Below are positions 52,682 to 63,182 of a stretch of DNA of 64,000 bases, one piece after another; the stretch's first letter is position 1; each line of letters opens with the position of its first letter. A model generated the notes under the pieces. It ran no database searches and was not told the DNA's origin. It saw nothing but the letters and a program-made list of their open reading frames with translations. Source of the stretch: Muscardinus avellanarius (taxonomy: Eukaryota > Chordata > Mammalia > Rodentia > Gliridae). The stretch covers positions 107,408,735-107,472,734 of the forward strand of contig OY726559.1 in NCBI GenBank assembly GCA_963383645.1, read 5' to 3'. A program made the position numbers and the translations under genes.

Positions 52682-52909
52682 TTAGTTTTTCCCAGAGTCC
52701 TCTGGTATAAGAGGGATGTCCTCCTGTGCCTTCTTTAGCCGCTCATCAAGGTCATAATACAGACACACTTTGTCCACTATATGAATACATTTGCCTTGTG
52801 TCCCTGCTTGGTCCGTAACTTTCTTCTCTTTTCTTTCCCATCTGATGTGGGAAAGGAGTGAATGTGCCATCATCTCCTTGCTAGTGCGAAGGTCACTGGG
52901 TTCATACAA
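52682..52909 (-). pseudogene. Coding-like fragment, unidentified (possible retrocopy 3' end)
   Basis: The - strand frame reads about 75 residues with varied, charged, non-repetitive composition, containing KEMMAHSLLSHIRW, KVTDQAGTQGKC, KVCLYYDLDERLKKAQEDIP and a stop after EDSGKN. This is unlike the low-complexity frames elsewhere in the window and suggests a real protein C-terminus. No ATG-led full frame, intron evidence or poly(A)/TSD was found; upstream the frame fails soon. It abuts a SINE. I could not assign a family. It may be a processed pseudogene piece or a terminal exon. Confidence 0.35.
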
Positions 52910-52911
52910 AG

Positions 52912-53608
52912 AGCAGGAGGTAATAAAGTGTTTGTGGGCGAGCGGGCTATGGACGAGCGGGCACTAAAGTACTTGGAATCTAGCAGAAGCAGACACTTTA
53001 GAGCTAGGGCCCGCATGCCTGCATCCATGAGGCAACTCACTATTTTTGCCTTGTGTTAGCAACAGTTGTAATCAGGAAAGACGATTCTGGTCTCAGCCTC
53101 TTCCACTTTTCTTCTTGTGTTTTCAAAGTACAGTGATGTTTCTGAAAAAACAAAGCTGCTATTCTAAGCCCTGCACTTACCAAATCTCCCCTTATAGCCT
53201 TCTGAGTTTTCTCTTAATTTTTCCAAGGGCCATTTTATTTAGGGTCCCTCCTCACTTTCTGCTTTCAACAAACTAAAGAAGAAGGGTTGTAAAGATGAGC
53301 TTGTGCTTGTTTTAGGAATCGAGTCATGCCGCAGTGTGAAGGTGCTGAGCCCTTTAGTCCTCGCTCTCCTGTGTGTACGCTTTTGTACACACAAGTTATT
53401 TTATGCAAAAATGTCTGAGTGGCTTCTGTCCTTATTTATATATGCTATTTAACTGAGGCACAATAGTGAGAATGTGTGTAGTATAGACTTATAAATGGTG
53501 TAATAAGCACATCTGATATAATGTGTGTCTATGCATATCTACTTATACATTGCTACTTACTGGAGAATTAATACATTAAGAAGTCTAAGAGTTGAAAGAA
53601 TCTTCAAA
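52912..53608. other. No recognisable gene
   Basis: Unique-looking. 52,912-53,050 is GC-balanced ('GTGGGCGAGCGGGCTATGGACGAGCGGGC') and may belong with the coding-like fragment. Confidence 0.4.
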
Positions 53609-53618
53609 GACAGTCTTT

Positions 53619-53701
53619 TTTTTATGTATTTCATTTGTGTGTAGAACCCAGGTTCTCATTTATGCCAGTCAGGCCCTACCACTGAGCTACATCCCCAGCC
53701 C
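53619..53701 (-). mobile_element. ID SINE monomer, antisense, with TSD
   Basis: Antisense ID: 'GTAGAACCCAGGTTCTCATTTATGCCAGTCAGGCCCTACCACTGAGCTACATCCCCAGCCC' with a T-rich tail. GACAGTCTTT flanks it at 53,609-53,618 and 53,702-53,711. Confidence 0.88.
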
Positions 53702-53711
53702 GACAGTCTTT

Positions 53712-55099
53712 ATAAATGACTACTTGTGCTTAAATCCTCTATAGAACTCTCATCCTGGGATCTTTCAGCCTCAGCTTGAATACCTCAATTGTCAGAAAAT
53801 GTCTTACCCCACTTAGCTCTCTGTTGCAGGGTGATTGCATTTCTGCACTTGAGTTATGTGTTGCATTTGTGACTGTGTTTCATAGCTACCACTACCTCTG
53901 GCAAGAGACCTATCTATAGCATGAATAGTTGAGAGCAGCTTGGGGTTGTGCCTCAGAGGATCTGGGTACCACTAGCAGGTTGTACACAGGACAGTCACAC
54001 ATGTCATGCAGAGCCCCATGCAGGGAGGCTGTGGCTCTGAAGAGGCTAGTGCCTGCAGATTCCTCTTGGCTCCTTGAAAGTTTTTCTTAATTGCACACTT
54101 CAAACAGTTCCCTGCCCACCTGCAGCCCTTTGTCAGCAAGAGAGAAAGTTTCAGAATAGAAATCCAGGAAACAGCTAGGCTCTCAAAGGTCTTTGCTGAG
54201 CCTTGGGGTAAACCCAACACTTACAGACAGGCTAGTTGCCAAACACCAAACATTAACTAAAATACTTGCACTTGTTTTTGACAACAGTGCTCAGGTTAAA
54301 TTTCACCAATTGCTATTTCAGGCAGGAAGCTATGGCAGAAATGTCTCCAGGTTCCGAGTGGCTGTCATGCCTCCATAATGCCACCTTTCAGCATCTTCCA
54401 CTTGCTGTGCTTTCAAGGAGTCAGCTGTGTTGCCGACTCACAAGGTGAGTGGAGAAGTCTCAGAGGAGCTTCCGAGGAGAAGCCCTTGGGACAGTCTACT
54501 CCAGCCGTGTCCCTGCCCCAGTTGACTCTGAAATGTGAAGGCAGCAGCAAGAGGTGACTTCCAAGTGGCTGTCTGTGATGATGGATGAGTTTGGCCCTGC
54601 AGCCTGGGAACAGATAGGAATCAGCAGAACACAGATGCTGAAAGGCAGTCAAATCAGTCCTGCATGGGGTATGCAAGTTGGACCCTCACTGGAGTATCAA
54701 AAGGCCACTCACTGTGGCACAGCAGCCGAGCTCATACATAGGACCTTGACTAAGAAATGTTCCTGGTCTTGCTGAAACTGAGACAGGAGCTGATGCATGT
54801 GTGTGTCCAGCTTTCTTAAAAATCTCTCAATCACAGGGGAAGGGGATTTACAGCCAAAAAAAAAAAAAAAGGCCTGGTTTGAAATACTCACTTTTTGCCA
54901 TCCTTCTGGGGATGATGTGATGGTCTCATGAGCCTCCTCTGTTTGAATCAGGCACATGTATGGATAGTACAAGAAAAAGGAAGAATCTAGTCCTTAGAAA
55001 ATCCTTGGGAAAGAAGGACTCTCGATTGCAGGAAGATCTCTAGAGAAACTTGTATTTCATTGGTCAGGGACTGGAACCTATTTCTTTTTCATTATAAAA
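53712..55099. other. Unique low-repeat region, no gene recognised
   Basis: GC-balanced sequence with several overlapping open frames (54,193-54,775 +; 53,972-54,972 -), none with a recognisable domain. An A15 run lies at 54,857-54,871. Confidence 0.4.
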
Positions 55100-55111
55100 A
55101 GACCATATGAA

Positions 55112-55308
55112 GCCAGGCATGGTGGCTCACGCTTGTAATCCCAGCATGTGGGAGGCTTAGACAGGAGGATCACAATTTGTGGCCAGCCTCAGCTACTTAG
55201 TGAGGACCTTTACAACTCAGTGAGACCCTGTTTCAAAATAAAGAATAAAATATAGGGCTGGGGATGTAGCTGGGAGGTGGAATGCCCCTGGGTTCCAACC
55301 CAAGTTCT

Positions 55309-55342
<34 letters not shown>

Positions 55343-55358
55343 AGAGAGAGAGAGAAAA
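55112..55358 (+). mobile_element. B1-dID SINE, first of a tandem pair
   Basis: 'GCCAGGCATGGTGGCTCACGC' to 'GGGTTCCAACCCAAGTTCTGC', then a long A run and (GA)n. Flanked by AGACCATATGA (55,100-55,110) and AGACCTTATGA (55,359-55,369). Confidence 0.92.
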
Positions 55359-55370
55359 AGACCTTATGAA

Positions 55371-55583
55371 GCCCAGCACACACTTGTAATCCCAGTAGTA
55401 CTTGCAAGGCTGAGATGGGAGGATCACAGGTTCGAGGCCAACTTTAGCTGCTTAGTAGGGTCCTCTACAACTTAATGAGACCCTGTTTTAAAATAAAAAT
55501 AATAATAATAGGGCCGGGGGTGTAGCTCAGAGGTAGAATGCGCCTGGGTTCCATCCCCAGTATGCAAAAAAGAAAAAGAAAAC
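55371..55583 (+). mobile_element. B1-dID SINE, second of a tandem pair
   Basis: 'GCCCAGCACACACTTGTAATCCC' to 'GGTTCCATCCCCAGTATGC'. It shares the middle target repeat with its neighbour and ends at a third copy, AGACCATATGA (55,584-55,594). Confidence 0.92.
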
Positions 55584-55594
55584 AGACCATATGA

Positions 55595-55849
55595 TAACTG
55601 ACCTAGATGAAAGTAGCTACTTGGCTGTGTATCAGTGCATGGAAAAAGTTGTTGACATCGAGACAAAAAAAAAATCAGAGAGACAAAAATGTGTTTGGGG
55701 TAGGTTTAATCTTCACAAATTAGGAGGTAGCACTTTACTTCTGAATTAATTTCTAAAATTATGAAACTTCTAGAGAGTTTATTACTGATTCTGACAGTAT
55801 CATGGAGAAATGAATCAAGCTCCTATTCCAGTAGAGTTTCTCAATAAAA
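55595..55849. other. No recognisable feature
   Basis: AT-rich spacer. Confidence 0.4.
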
Positions 55850-57488
55850 GAGAAAGTAGAATTCAGAGAGAAAATAATGGCCATAAATAAAATCAGAAAA
55901 TATGTTTATAAAATTTTATACAAAGTTATATTAAAATGTATATAAATGACTTTACCAGAGACCTGGCAAGTACAACAGACTTTCAGGTTGCACATCTGAT
56001 CCAGAGATATTTAAATAAGCCTTAAATTAGGTCTGTCTGATTTAAACCCAATGGGACTCAGCGACCATTCATACGCAAGCCATTAAAACAGGGACAATAT
56101 GCTTAATACCAAACTGCATGAGATTTGGAGAGATTTAAGCCTGGTTTGGAACTTCACATAATTTCTTATAAAATAGGATAATGCTACCCATCTTGCAACA
56201 TCATTGGGAGGATTTCAGATTCAATTTTTGAGGTGCTTCACATTGCCATACTCAAATATGATAATAGAAAATAATATGAATGGTTGTTTCTCTGGCTCAT
56301 TATTGTGGGTTAAAGTTTATATTTGAGGAGCTTCCTGAAAGCATGCCAGGGCTTACAGGATAATATAAACTTTGATGCTCCTCCTCAGAGAAATAGGAGC
56401 TAGAAGGGCTAGGCATTCGAGGAAATCTGGTAGATAATTTGACCCACTTGTTCAGAGATGAGCGTCGGCATCCGTCTGATGCTGCCATTTCGTGGATGTC
56501 CCCACAAGTAGTTAAAAGTAGCATTCTCTAGAAGAAAAGGAATTGTTAACATTAGCACACAGGAACTGTAAATATCCGTGATAAAATTGCTCATGTGTTT
56601 AAGGGAAAAACTTGCTTATAAGTAGGAAACAAATAGGAATCACAATAGGGAAATGTAGAATAAAGGAAAAAATGGAAATTTTAGAAAATTTATAATATCT
56701 GAATTGAAAAATGTGCTAAATAAAAGTGTTATTAAGTTGGAAGACATTGCAGTGGAAAAACTAGGAAAACCAAAGCATGCAGAGAGAAAAATGAAAAGGC
56801 TTATAATAAGTGAACAATAAGCAACTCTTTAAAGTGTTGTGGACAAAAGGCAGTTTAACATGTCTATGGTTAGACATACAAAAAAGGAACACAGAGAGAT
56901 GGACATGGGGAAAGATATTTTGAAGAAGTAACAGCAGAATATTTACAGATTTGTTGAAAATACAAATCCATAGATCCTGAAATATCAACAAACCCCTATC
57001 ATTATAAGCAAACATACAAGCAAAAGCACAGAATTTCTGGAAAGCAGTAATAGAGATAAAACCCATAAGTAACCCAAAAGAAAGTCATATGTAACAAAAT
57101 AATAAGACTTACTAATAATTCTTATTGTCCAGTAAGTTCTTACTAATAATTTTCAAACATATGAAGACCAGAAAATGGTGTATTGCGATCTTTGGATTTC
57201 TGAAAACAAGAGTCAACCTCTAATTTAAAGTAAAAATATTCTATAAAAAGAAATTAAATAAGGTCTTTTTAGTTAAATAATAGTAGAAGTACTTTATCTC
57301 TAGGAGACATGCACTATTACATTGATGGGAGCTCTTCAGAGTGATAGAAAATGATACCAAATGGAAATTCAGATCTAGAATACTGAGAATGAAAAATATA
57401 TGGGAAAATATAAAAGACTTTTTTTTATTTCCCAACTTCTCAAAAGGGCTTTGTCTAATTAAAGATGAAATAGTAACAATGTATTCTG
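55850..57488 (+). mobile_element. Old L1M/HAL1-like ORF1 region, sense
   Basis: A-rich decayed sequence. 'AAGAAGTAACAGCAGAATATTTACAGATTTGTTGAAAATACAAATCCATAGATCCTGAAATATCAACAAACCCC' and 'AAATTCAGATCTAGAATACTGAG' follow the ORF1 plan of L1M/HAL1 elements. Bounds are approximate; no open frame. Confidence 0.5.
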
Positions 57489-57493
57489 GGACT

Positions 57494-57588
57494 TTTTTTT
57501 CTCTTTGGTACTGAGGATTGAAACTAGGGCCTTATACAGATTACACATACACATCGCCAATGAGCTATCATTTCAACCCCGAATTGTG
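57494..57588 (-). mobile_element. ID SINE monomer, antisense
   Basis: 'TTTGGTACTGAGGATTGAAACTAGGGCCTTATACAGATTACACATACACATCGCCAATGAGCTATCATTTCAACCCC' with a T8 tail. Flanks TGGGACTTT and TGGGATTT are an imperfect TSD. Confidence 0.8.
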
Positions 57589-58314
57589 GGATTTATATCA
57601 CCTTTAGAAGTACTGCAGTCCTTCTCTATCATTTCACTTTCCAGTTTTCAATATATACATGAAGTCAAACAGTCTGAAATATTAGATGGAAAATTTCAAA
57701 AATAATAGTTTTCAAATAACTTTTTATAGTACATTGTTACAATTTTTTATTTTACTATTGTTAATCTCTAATTGTCCCTAATTTAAAAGTTAAATTGTAT
57801 CATAATCATGTATGTGTATAAGAAAAAAATGATGTGTGTATAAGATTTGATACTCTCTGAAGTTTCAAGTGCTCACTGCTGGTCTTTTAACATACCTTTC
57901 AATGATAAGGAGTGGCTGCACTAACATATTTAATACAAATAGCAAAGATAATGAAAGAAAGATAATTGTGGGATATTTTTGTAAGATCCTTACATTATAC
58001 ATAAAGTGACCTAACACTAATTCTCATTAGACTGTGATAGATTCAAAACCTTAGAGAAATCACTTAGAAGTAAAATAGAAAGATAAAGTTAATAAGCCAG
58101 TATAAGAGATACTAAATACTGAAAAATAGTCCACAAAATGTGAAAAGCAGAAAAACTTATTTAAAAAGAGAAAAGGGAGAACAATAACTGCTAATTGTAC
58201 TAGAAAGAAAAACTGAATATGTTATCAACAAGCAAGACACATTAAATATGACACAGATAGTTTGAAATTAGTAAGATAAAGGAACTATATTATACAATCA
58301 ATAAACATAAGGAA
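57589..58314 (+). mobile_element. Probable continuation of old L1M/HAL1, sense
   Basis: 58,030-58,290 ('CACAAAATGTGAAAAGCAGAAAAACTTATTTAAAAAG', 'GACACATTAAATATGACACAG') looks like the post-ORF1 part of L1M/HAL1. 57,589-57,900 is not clearly assigned. Confidence 0.4.
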
Positions 58315-58319
58315 GATGG

Positions 58320-58697
58320 TGTGTTAGTCAGTTTTCTATCACTGTGATAAAATCCCAGAGGTAATCAGTGTAAAAGGAAGAAGGTTACTTTATCTCAAGG
58401 TTGCAGCCCAGAGCTGCTTGCCTCTGTTGCTCTGGGCTTGTGTCAGCATAGTTTACCATGGTGGGAGCGTGTAATGGAAGAGGCTGTTCACAGCATCGCA
58501 GCTGAGAAACAGAGCCAGGAAGGGGCCACAGACCCAGTATCACCTTCGAGGGCACACCCTCAGTGATCCAGCTTTTTCCCACTAAGTTCCACATCTTAAG
58601 ATTTCTACCATCCACCTCCCAGGAGCACCCTAGCTAAGTACCAAATCTTCATTTGACACAAGGGCTTTTGGAAACATACAAGATGCAAACTATACCA
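58320..58697 (-). mobile_element. MaLR-type solo LTR, antisense, with 5-bp TSD
   Basis: TG...CA bounded, 378 bp: 'TGTGTTAGTCAGTTTTCTATCACTGTGATAAAATCC' to 'ATGCAAACTATACCA'. Exact 5-bp TSD GATGG (58,315-58,319; 58,698-58,702). Shares its plan with 13,129-13,484; 5-bp TSDs fit ERVL-MaLR. Confidence 0.75.
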
Positions 58698-58702
58698 GAT
58701 GG

Positions 58703-59943
58703 CCTGACTACATTAAAAGCATACAAATATACTTGAGAAAAACGATAGTACTACATGTAAAGAAGAACCTCTCATGATGGTAAAAGGGTCAAGGAGAAAA
58801 TACAATTTGAGAAAATGAAGTGTAATTTTAGCTAATTTTAGCCTATTTATTAGTTTAACATAAGAAAATAGAGGGCTATGACAAAGAGAGACTATAAGAT
58901 GTATAGAAAAATATAAACAAGGAATGATAAGTAGTACCCTAAAACTAAGGGAAACTCTCCAGATACATAATGTAGGTTAAAAAAAACCTGAAATTCAATT
59001 TTTCCTACTTTATATTCACAACAAATATCACTTCTCTGATCCCCAAAAGTGTGGTGAATTCTTGCTACTAGCAAACAGACACTAGCTGAATCTCCTTTAA
59101 TTCAATTTAGTCCTGACACTATCTACCTGAAGATCAGATCAGATCCCATAGGTTGAGGCCTCAGTTTCTAAAGCTACCCCCCAAACCCCACTCTAGATGG
59201 TAATCCCAAGCCCCTGGTCGATTTACTTGTGTTTCTGACCAACCGGCTATAAAGCAGGGTTGCTACAACTCCTGCTCAGATTTAATTTTCTCAAGAAGCA
59301 CAGAAACCCTGGGAAACACTTTATATTTACTCGTTTATTATGAAGAATGTGATGAAGGATAATGATAAAGGGATGTATAGTGTGCAGTAGGGAAGAGGGG
59401 TGAAGTTTCTGTGTCTTCTCCAGGCACCACACTCTGCAGGAAATGTTCATGTGTTATGCCATCTAGAAGCCCTTGAAACCCCTTTGGGGTTTATAAAGAC
59501 TTAATTGACCAGGTATGATTGAAGCATGGACAACTATGTAGACATGTGATATTAGATAAAAATTTTATGACAGTGATAATAGAATGAGTGAGGATCTAGC
59601 CAGGGCCAAGTGTTCAGATTATTCTTGGCCTCTTTGTGTAATATTTCTTTCTCCTGGCCAGGGGACAAGGACCCCTTCTGAGATGGCATTCTTATGATCT
59701 TATGACCTAATGTGATACAAAAATATCACATCACGTAACTCTCAAAGACCAGCGTTGAGATCGCATTGGAGAAAGTGCATTTGTAGTCAGATGAATGGCA
59801 GAGTATTTGTTTTGTTGCCTAAGCCATTGTTGGATCAATTGGATATCCATAGAAAAAACATAAACCAAGCTGAACATAAAACAAGCTGATATTAATAGGG
59901 ATGGGTTTCGAGGGAAGAAGAGAAAAGGCGGACAAAGATAAAT
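58703..59943. other. No recognisable gene
   Basis: AT-rich, possibly with old L1 traces at 58,710-58,900. Small - strand frames at 58,892-59,074 and 59,247-59,450 lack domains. Confidence 0.35.
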
Positions 59944-60080
59944 GAGGCGCTTTGCAACTCAGCGAGACCCTGTTTCAAAATAAAGAATAAAACATAGGGC
60001 CAGGTGTACAGCTTGGAGGTAGAATGCCCTGGGTTCTATCCCCAGTAGTGCAAAAAAAGAAAAAGAAAGAAAGAAACCAA
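59944..60080 (+). mobile_element. 5'-truncated B1-dID SINE
   Basis: Starts in the linker ('GAGGCGCTTTGCAACTCAGCGAGACCCTGTTTC') and contains the full ID half ('GGCCAGGTGTACAGCTTGGAGGTAG', 'GGGTTCTATCCCCAGTAGTGC') plus an (AAAG)n tail. Confidence 0.88.
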
Positions 60081-60094
60081 GTGGCTATGGGGCT

Positions 60095-60324
60095 TTATTT
60101 TCCCTTTTGTTTTGCAGTACTGAGGATGGAACCCAGGGGCATTGTACCTCCGTGCAACAACCCCAGCCCTATTTTTTTATTCTTTTTATTTTTGAAATAA
60201 AAATATTTCACTGAGTTGCAACGGGTATCAATCAGTAGCTGAGGCTGTCTGTGAACCACGATCCTCCGGTCTCCGCCTTGTAAATGCTGGGATTACAAGC
60301 ATGCACCACCATACCTGGCCTGGC
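60095..60324 (-). mobile_element. B1-dID SINE, antisense
   Basis: 'TTGCAGTACTGAGGATGGAACCCAGGGGCATTGTACCTCCGTGCAACAACCCCAGCCC' to 'GCATGCACCACCATACCTGGCC'. With the preceding copy it forms a tail-to-tail inverted SINE pair about 15 bp apart. Confidence 0.9.
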
Positions 60325-60426
60325 TATAAGACTTTTTAAAGTAAGATCAATGCTATAAAGTATAAAATGTTTCATTAAAAATTGTTAAAAATAATTTTAG
60401 GATGATGAGATCTCAGACAATCATAG

Positions 60427-60797
60427 GCTGAATTGTGGCCCCACATTCTTTTCATATATTGACGTCCTAACCTCTGTACTTCAGAAGGTATTTGGAGATT
60501 CGGTCTCTACAGAGGTTAAAATGAAGCTATGAGAGTTGTTCCTCATCCAGTTTGACTGCTGTCTTTTTACAAAGCTGAGATTGGGGTGTACAGAAGAAAG
60601 TGAGTAATGTCCACAGATGTGCATTCAAGGCAAGAAGCAAGGAGGCCGTCTCCACGCCAAGGAGTGAGGCCTCAGAGGAAACCAAGCCTTTCAGCTTAGA
60701 CTTCTGGCCTCCAGAATTGTGATAAAGTAAATTTCCATGTTTAATCCACCCAGTTGATAGTATTTATTTTGACAACTCTAGTGACCTAATACACACA
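60427..60797 (+). mobile_element. MLT1-type MaLR LTR, sense
   Basis: Follows the MLT1 plan: 'GGCTGAATTGTGGCCCCACATTC', 'TTTGGAGATTCGGTCTCTACAGAGGTTAAAATGAAG', 'CACGCCAAGGAGTGAGGCCTCAGAGGAAACCAAGCC', 'GACTTCTGGCCTCCAGAATTGTGATAAAGTAAATTTCC', 'TAATCCACCCAGTTGATAGTATTTATTTTGACAACTCTAGTGACCTAATACA'. Confidence 0.78.
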
Positions 60798-61369
60798 TCT
60801 TGAGACTGGCACCAGTGGTGAATGAGCTCTAAACATGTAGCCCAGGTCCAAGCATCTGCTGAGATAAGAAGAAAGAAGGAAAATAATGCTGGGGAGGAGT
60901 AAGGAATGAGGAGAATAGAGATATTCAAAGAAAGGGACAAGTTATTATGGCTGAATAGCTCCTATGAGGAAGATACTAAGATATCCCCACCCTCAGTAGA
61001 AACTCAGAAAAAAATTAGTTAAAAGAAAAATCTAGCTGAATGAATTGAAAAGGAACCAAAATCAGGGAGACAAATAAAGAGGATGTTAACACTTAGAAAA
61101 AGGAAATAGTAATGGGTGAGTTTCCTAATTTTATGGCTTTTATAAAATCAGATTCCAAGGTACACTAGCAGGGCAGCCAAAATTCTGATAGAAAATCTGT
61201 AGCCTTATTGGATTGACTAACCAGGGGACAGAGTATGGAGAAACCATAGTTGCTAAAAAGTGAGGAGAACATCCTGGAAATTTTCCTAATTCTCTGGATA
61301 ACTTCAATTTGTTTGAAGACAGATTTTAAGCAGCCTAGAGAAGTTAAAAGTGAAAGGAGATGATGTGAG
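60798..61369. other. No clearly recognised feature
   Basis: A-rich; may be old L1M 5' sequence in sense orientation, continuous with the next entry. Confidence 0.3.
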
Positions 61370-61830
61370 CTGTTGTTTACCACAAGGAGACAGAATTCTC
61401 AGTGTGAGGTTCTTCAAGTTTATGTGCCTGCTGAAACACACAATCAGCACTCTTCAGAAGAATATAAAAGAATCAAGAGTTGCTATAATATATTATTCAC
61501 AATGTCTATAGATAATTCAAAATTGGCCAACATACAAGGAAACAGGAAAGTCTAATTCTCAAGATAAAAGACATTGGTAGAAACCAAGTCTGAGAAGGTC
61601 CGGGTACTGGGATTAGTAGACAGGATTTTAAAGCAACTGTTATAACTTATGTTTAAAAACATAAATGATAATATTCTCATAATGAAAGTACTGATAAAAA
61701 TCTTAAAGAAATAAGAAAATAAACCTGAAAAATAAGATTCTCGAACTATGAAAAATTGACTGGATAGGTTTGATAACAGAATGAAGATAATAGAAATCTA
61801 TGTTTCAATCTGAAAATACAAAAGGTGTGG
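61370..61830 (+). mobile_element. Old L1M5/HAL1-like 5' region, sense
   Basis: Matches the plan of the L1M5 leader: 'AATCAAGAGTTGCTATAATATATTATTCACAATGTCTATAGATAATTCAAAATTGGCCAACATACAAGGAAACAGGAAAGT', 'GACATTGGTAGAAACCAAGTCTGAG', 'GGGATTAGTAGACAGGATTTTAAAGCAACTGTTATAACTTATG'. Confidence 0.65.
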
Positions 61831-62974
61831 GGGGGGAATTAGTTGTTTTGTGGAATTACATAAAGAAGTCTAATTATATATGTAGTTGGTATCTCCAATG
61901 GGTAATAGATATGGGGCAAAAAATTATTTGAAGGAATATAGGTATAAAGCCAAAAAATGATTCAACTATTATTCATTATTAGCATACCTAGTGTGAGGAA
62001 TAGGGAGGAGTCTACTGGGGTACAATCACCTATACTCAACTGGGTACAGCCAATTAGGGAGGAAGAACTTTGAAGATAATTTAAAAATAATACTCAAAAG
62101 TCATCTGCATTTTATTGTCACCATGGGCTGGCAATTTTAAAGATTATTAGTGATAAAATACTCCTTTTCCCAAAATCTCATTTGTCTGTTTTAAAGTTAC
62201 TTTGGTTACTATTGACTTTTTAATAACATATATTTAAACTACACATTGACACATAGTTTTGCTTATCCTTTAATAAATAGCATATCCTACAAACAAACAA
62301 GTTTTTAGTATATTCTCCTTTAAATGCTTGATCCTGACAAAGTTACATGCATTCATTCTAAGAGTAAGTGCATAGTTTTGTCTACAACCTTTATAGTACT
62401 GTATAATACTGAATTTAAGTGATCTCGTTACTCAAAATAACAATCCATAGCCCTGGATTGTTAAGATGAACAGATCTTGAGTTACTTTACTTTCATGACC
62501 ACTTGGAGTTATAATTTGTAGTTAAAACAAAACAGTAGGGCAGAGTGAAAACTGTGAAGTTTGGTAATTTCATTGGAAGGTACAAACTTCAGTTCATGTG
62601 GAGAATTTTTATATGATTATGAAAATGTGTTTTAAATTGGAATGTTTCTCAAGATTATTAACTATTTTTCTTTAAGTGAAAAAACAAAAATAGAACTACT
62701 TCTAGTGTACAGTTTAGTCATTGTATAAGGTAAACATTTTGCAGACATTTAGATTGTATTAAAACTTCCTAGTTATTAGACAGTTATTTGCAACAGACAT
62801 TTTATATAAGACTGGGATTAAAGCATTGACACTGAAACTTCTAGGTTGATGAGACAAATATTGAATTGTGCATTTTTGCCCTTAAGGTACAATGAGGACC
62901 TTTCAGTCTTTTAGATATTGTTCTAACATCATTAACTGTTTAATAATTGTTTTGAACTTTGTAAAGGAATTTTT
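61831..62974. other. No recognisable gene
   Basis: AT-rich. 61,831-62,100 may continue the old L1M (61,825-61,835 has a G8 run). The rest is unique-looking. Confidence 0.35.
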
Positions 62975-62975
62975 A

Positions 62976-63182
62976 TGTGTGTATATGGTACTAAGGATTG
63001 ATACCAGGGGCATTCTACCTCCAAGATACACCCCCAGCTCTATTTTATCTTTATTTGTAAATAGGGTATTACTAAATTACAGAGGGCCTCACTAAATTGC
63101 TGAGGCTGGAATGAATCTGTGATCTTCCTGTCTCCGCCTCCCAAGTACTGGGATTATGAGCGTATGCCACCCCATCTGACTT
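62976..63182 (-). mobile_element. B1-dID SINE, antisense
   Basis: 'ATGGTACTAAGGATTGATACCAGGGGCATTCTACCTCCAAGATACACCCCCAGC' to 'GCGTATGCCACCCCATCTGAC'. Confidence 0.9.

Noticed and set aside
53619..53701. Possible tRNA gene on the minus strand
   Set aside because: A/B-box-like words belong to an ID SINE: flanked by a TSD, with a T-rich tail on the plus strand and no cloverleaf-consistent 3' half.
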